Source: Sipunculus nudus (Eukaryota > Annelida > Sipuncula > Golfingiida > Sipunculidae). Taken from it: a DNA stretch of 64,000 nt. Each line of letters begins with the position of its first letter. Position 1 is the stretch's first letter. Both the position numbers and the translations under genes were made by a program. The notes below the pieces were generated by a model, which was not told the origin of the DNA, ran no database searches, and saw nothing but the letters and a program-made list of their open reading frames with translations. This document shows, piece after piece, positions 63,592-64,000 of this stretch. The stretch lies in NCBI GenBank assembly GCA_026874595.1, contig CM049307.1:53105370-53169369 (forward strand). The letters are read 5' to 3'.

Positions 63592-64000
63592 AAAAGCAAA
63601 CCAAGTTTTTTAAACAGTTGAAAGATATACATGTAGTTTCTGTAGTACTAATCCGGGCATTCTGCGTCTAGACGATGTGTCTAGATGTCTAGACGATGTG
63701 TCAGACGTCTAGATACATTGTCTAGACACCAGTCAGAGCCAGCTGCGTCCAGACGATGTGTCTAGATGTCTAGACGATGTGTCAGACGTCTAGATACATT
63801 GTCTAGACACCAGTCAGAGCCAGGTAGGTTGCCATGGTGAAGCTGGACCCCACCTGGTTGAACTGAGTGACCTCTAGACTTGGCTGCTGAAACCTGGCAT
63901 GTTGTCAAATCCGTTTTCAAACACAGAAAGCCTTTTTTCAATTGACTACACTGCTTTTTTAAGCTGCATTCACCCAATCTATCCTTATAAAACTGGCAGA
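63592..64000 (+). repeat. Family G body copy running off the window
   Basis: It aligns with 16145-16430 (CAAACCAAGTTTTT, CACCAGTCAGAGCCAG, CATGTTGTCAAATC, CTTATAAAACTGGCAGA). An 81-bp tandem duplication (63664-63744 and 63745-63825) carries several GTCTAGAC palindromes. Confidence 0.75.

Overview
The window looks like a repeat-dominated, AT-rich invertebrate genome, most likely a bivalve mollusc (inferred from repeat style and from GACCTTGACC-rich repeat bodies; no species marker is present). There is no prokaryotic operon structure, rRNA, CRISPR array or complete intact gene. Most open frames are short or lie inside tandem repeats. Transposable elements, many nested in one another, explain most of the sequence.

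Layout. 1-8000: a Russian-doll nest of short non-autonomous elements (families called H, B, A and F here), followed by a ~150-bp tandem array. 9183-19618 (minus): one degraded C2H2 zinc-finger gene. Its N-terminal exon is at 18632-19596 and its finger array runs leftwards. The array is broken by one stop codon and several frameshifts, and is split inside a finger by a 5.25-kb element (11783-17030). The distal part has become two satellite-like arrays (83-bp and 84-bp units). 20654-24660: two H elements, one inserted inverted in the other. 24662-27936: two copies of family C. 28612-33691: a head-to-tail array of family D with three copies of its end hairpin. 34300-43800: fragments, a tRNA-like SINE, TIR elements with readable 8- to 11-bp target duplications, a long inverted-repeat pair and microsatellites. 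43856-44830: a TATA box and two candidate exons of a host gene on the plus strand, the only credible host coding signal outside the zinc-finger relic. 47690-57245: two ~200-bp satellite blocks in opposite orientation around a degraded LINE (50463-54306, minus). 57362-59545: a second LINE relic (plus). 60610-60773: a second SINE-like segment. 61625-62987: a Mutator-like transposon with ~180-bp TIRs, a perfect 9-bp target duplication and a fragment resembling a Ulp1/C48 cysteine protease. 63127-64000: another G-family fragment and an 81-bp duplication.

The main discovery is a structural rule shared by otherwise unrelated families. Each begins with CTAGA or ACAAG followed by a small palindrome. 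Most families end in a hairpin whose arm is the reverse complement of a motif near the 5' end. They sit between A residues with no target duplication. Family B/C hairpins differ in sequence but keep their pairing, and the 5' motif changes with them. This fits non-autonomous Helentron/Helitron-like elements (HINEs, 'pearl'-type bivalve elements), although no Rep/helicase gene is in the window. The elements also carry arrays of CTCF-like, nuclear-receptor-half-site-like and GGTGGCGCCACC motifs.
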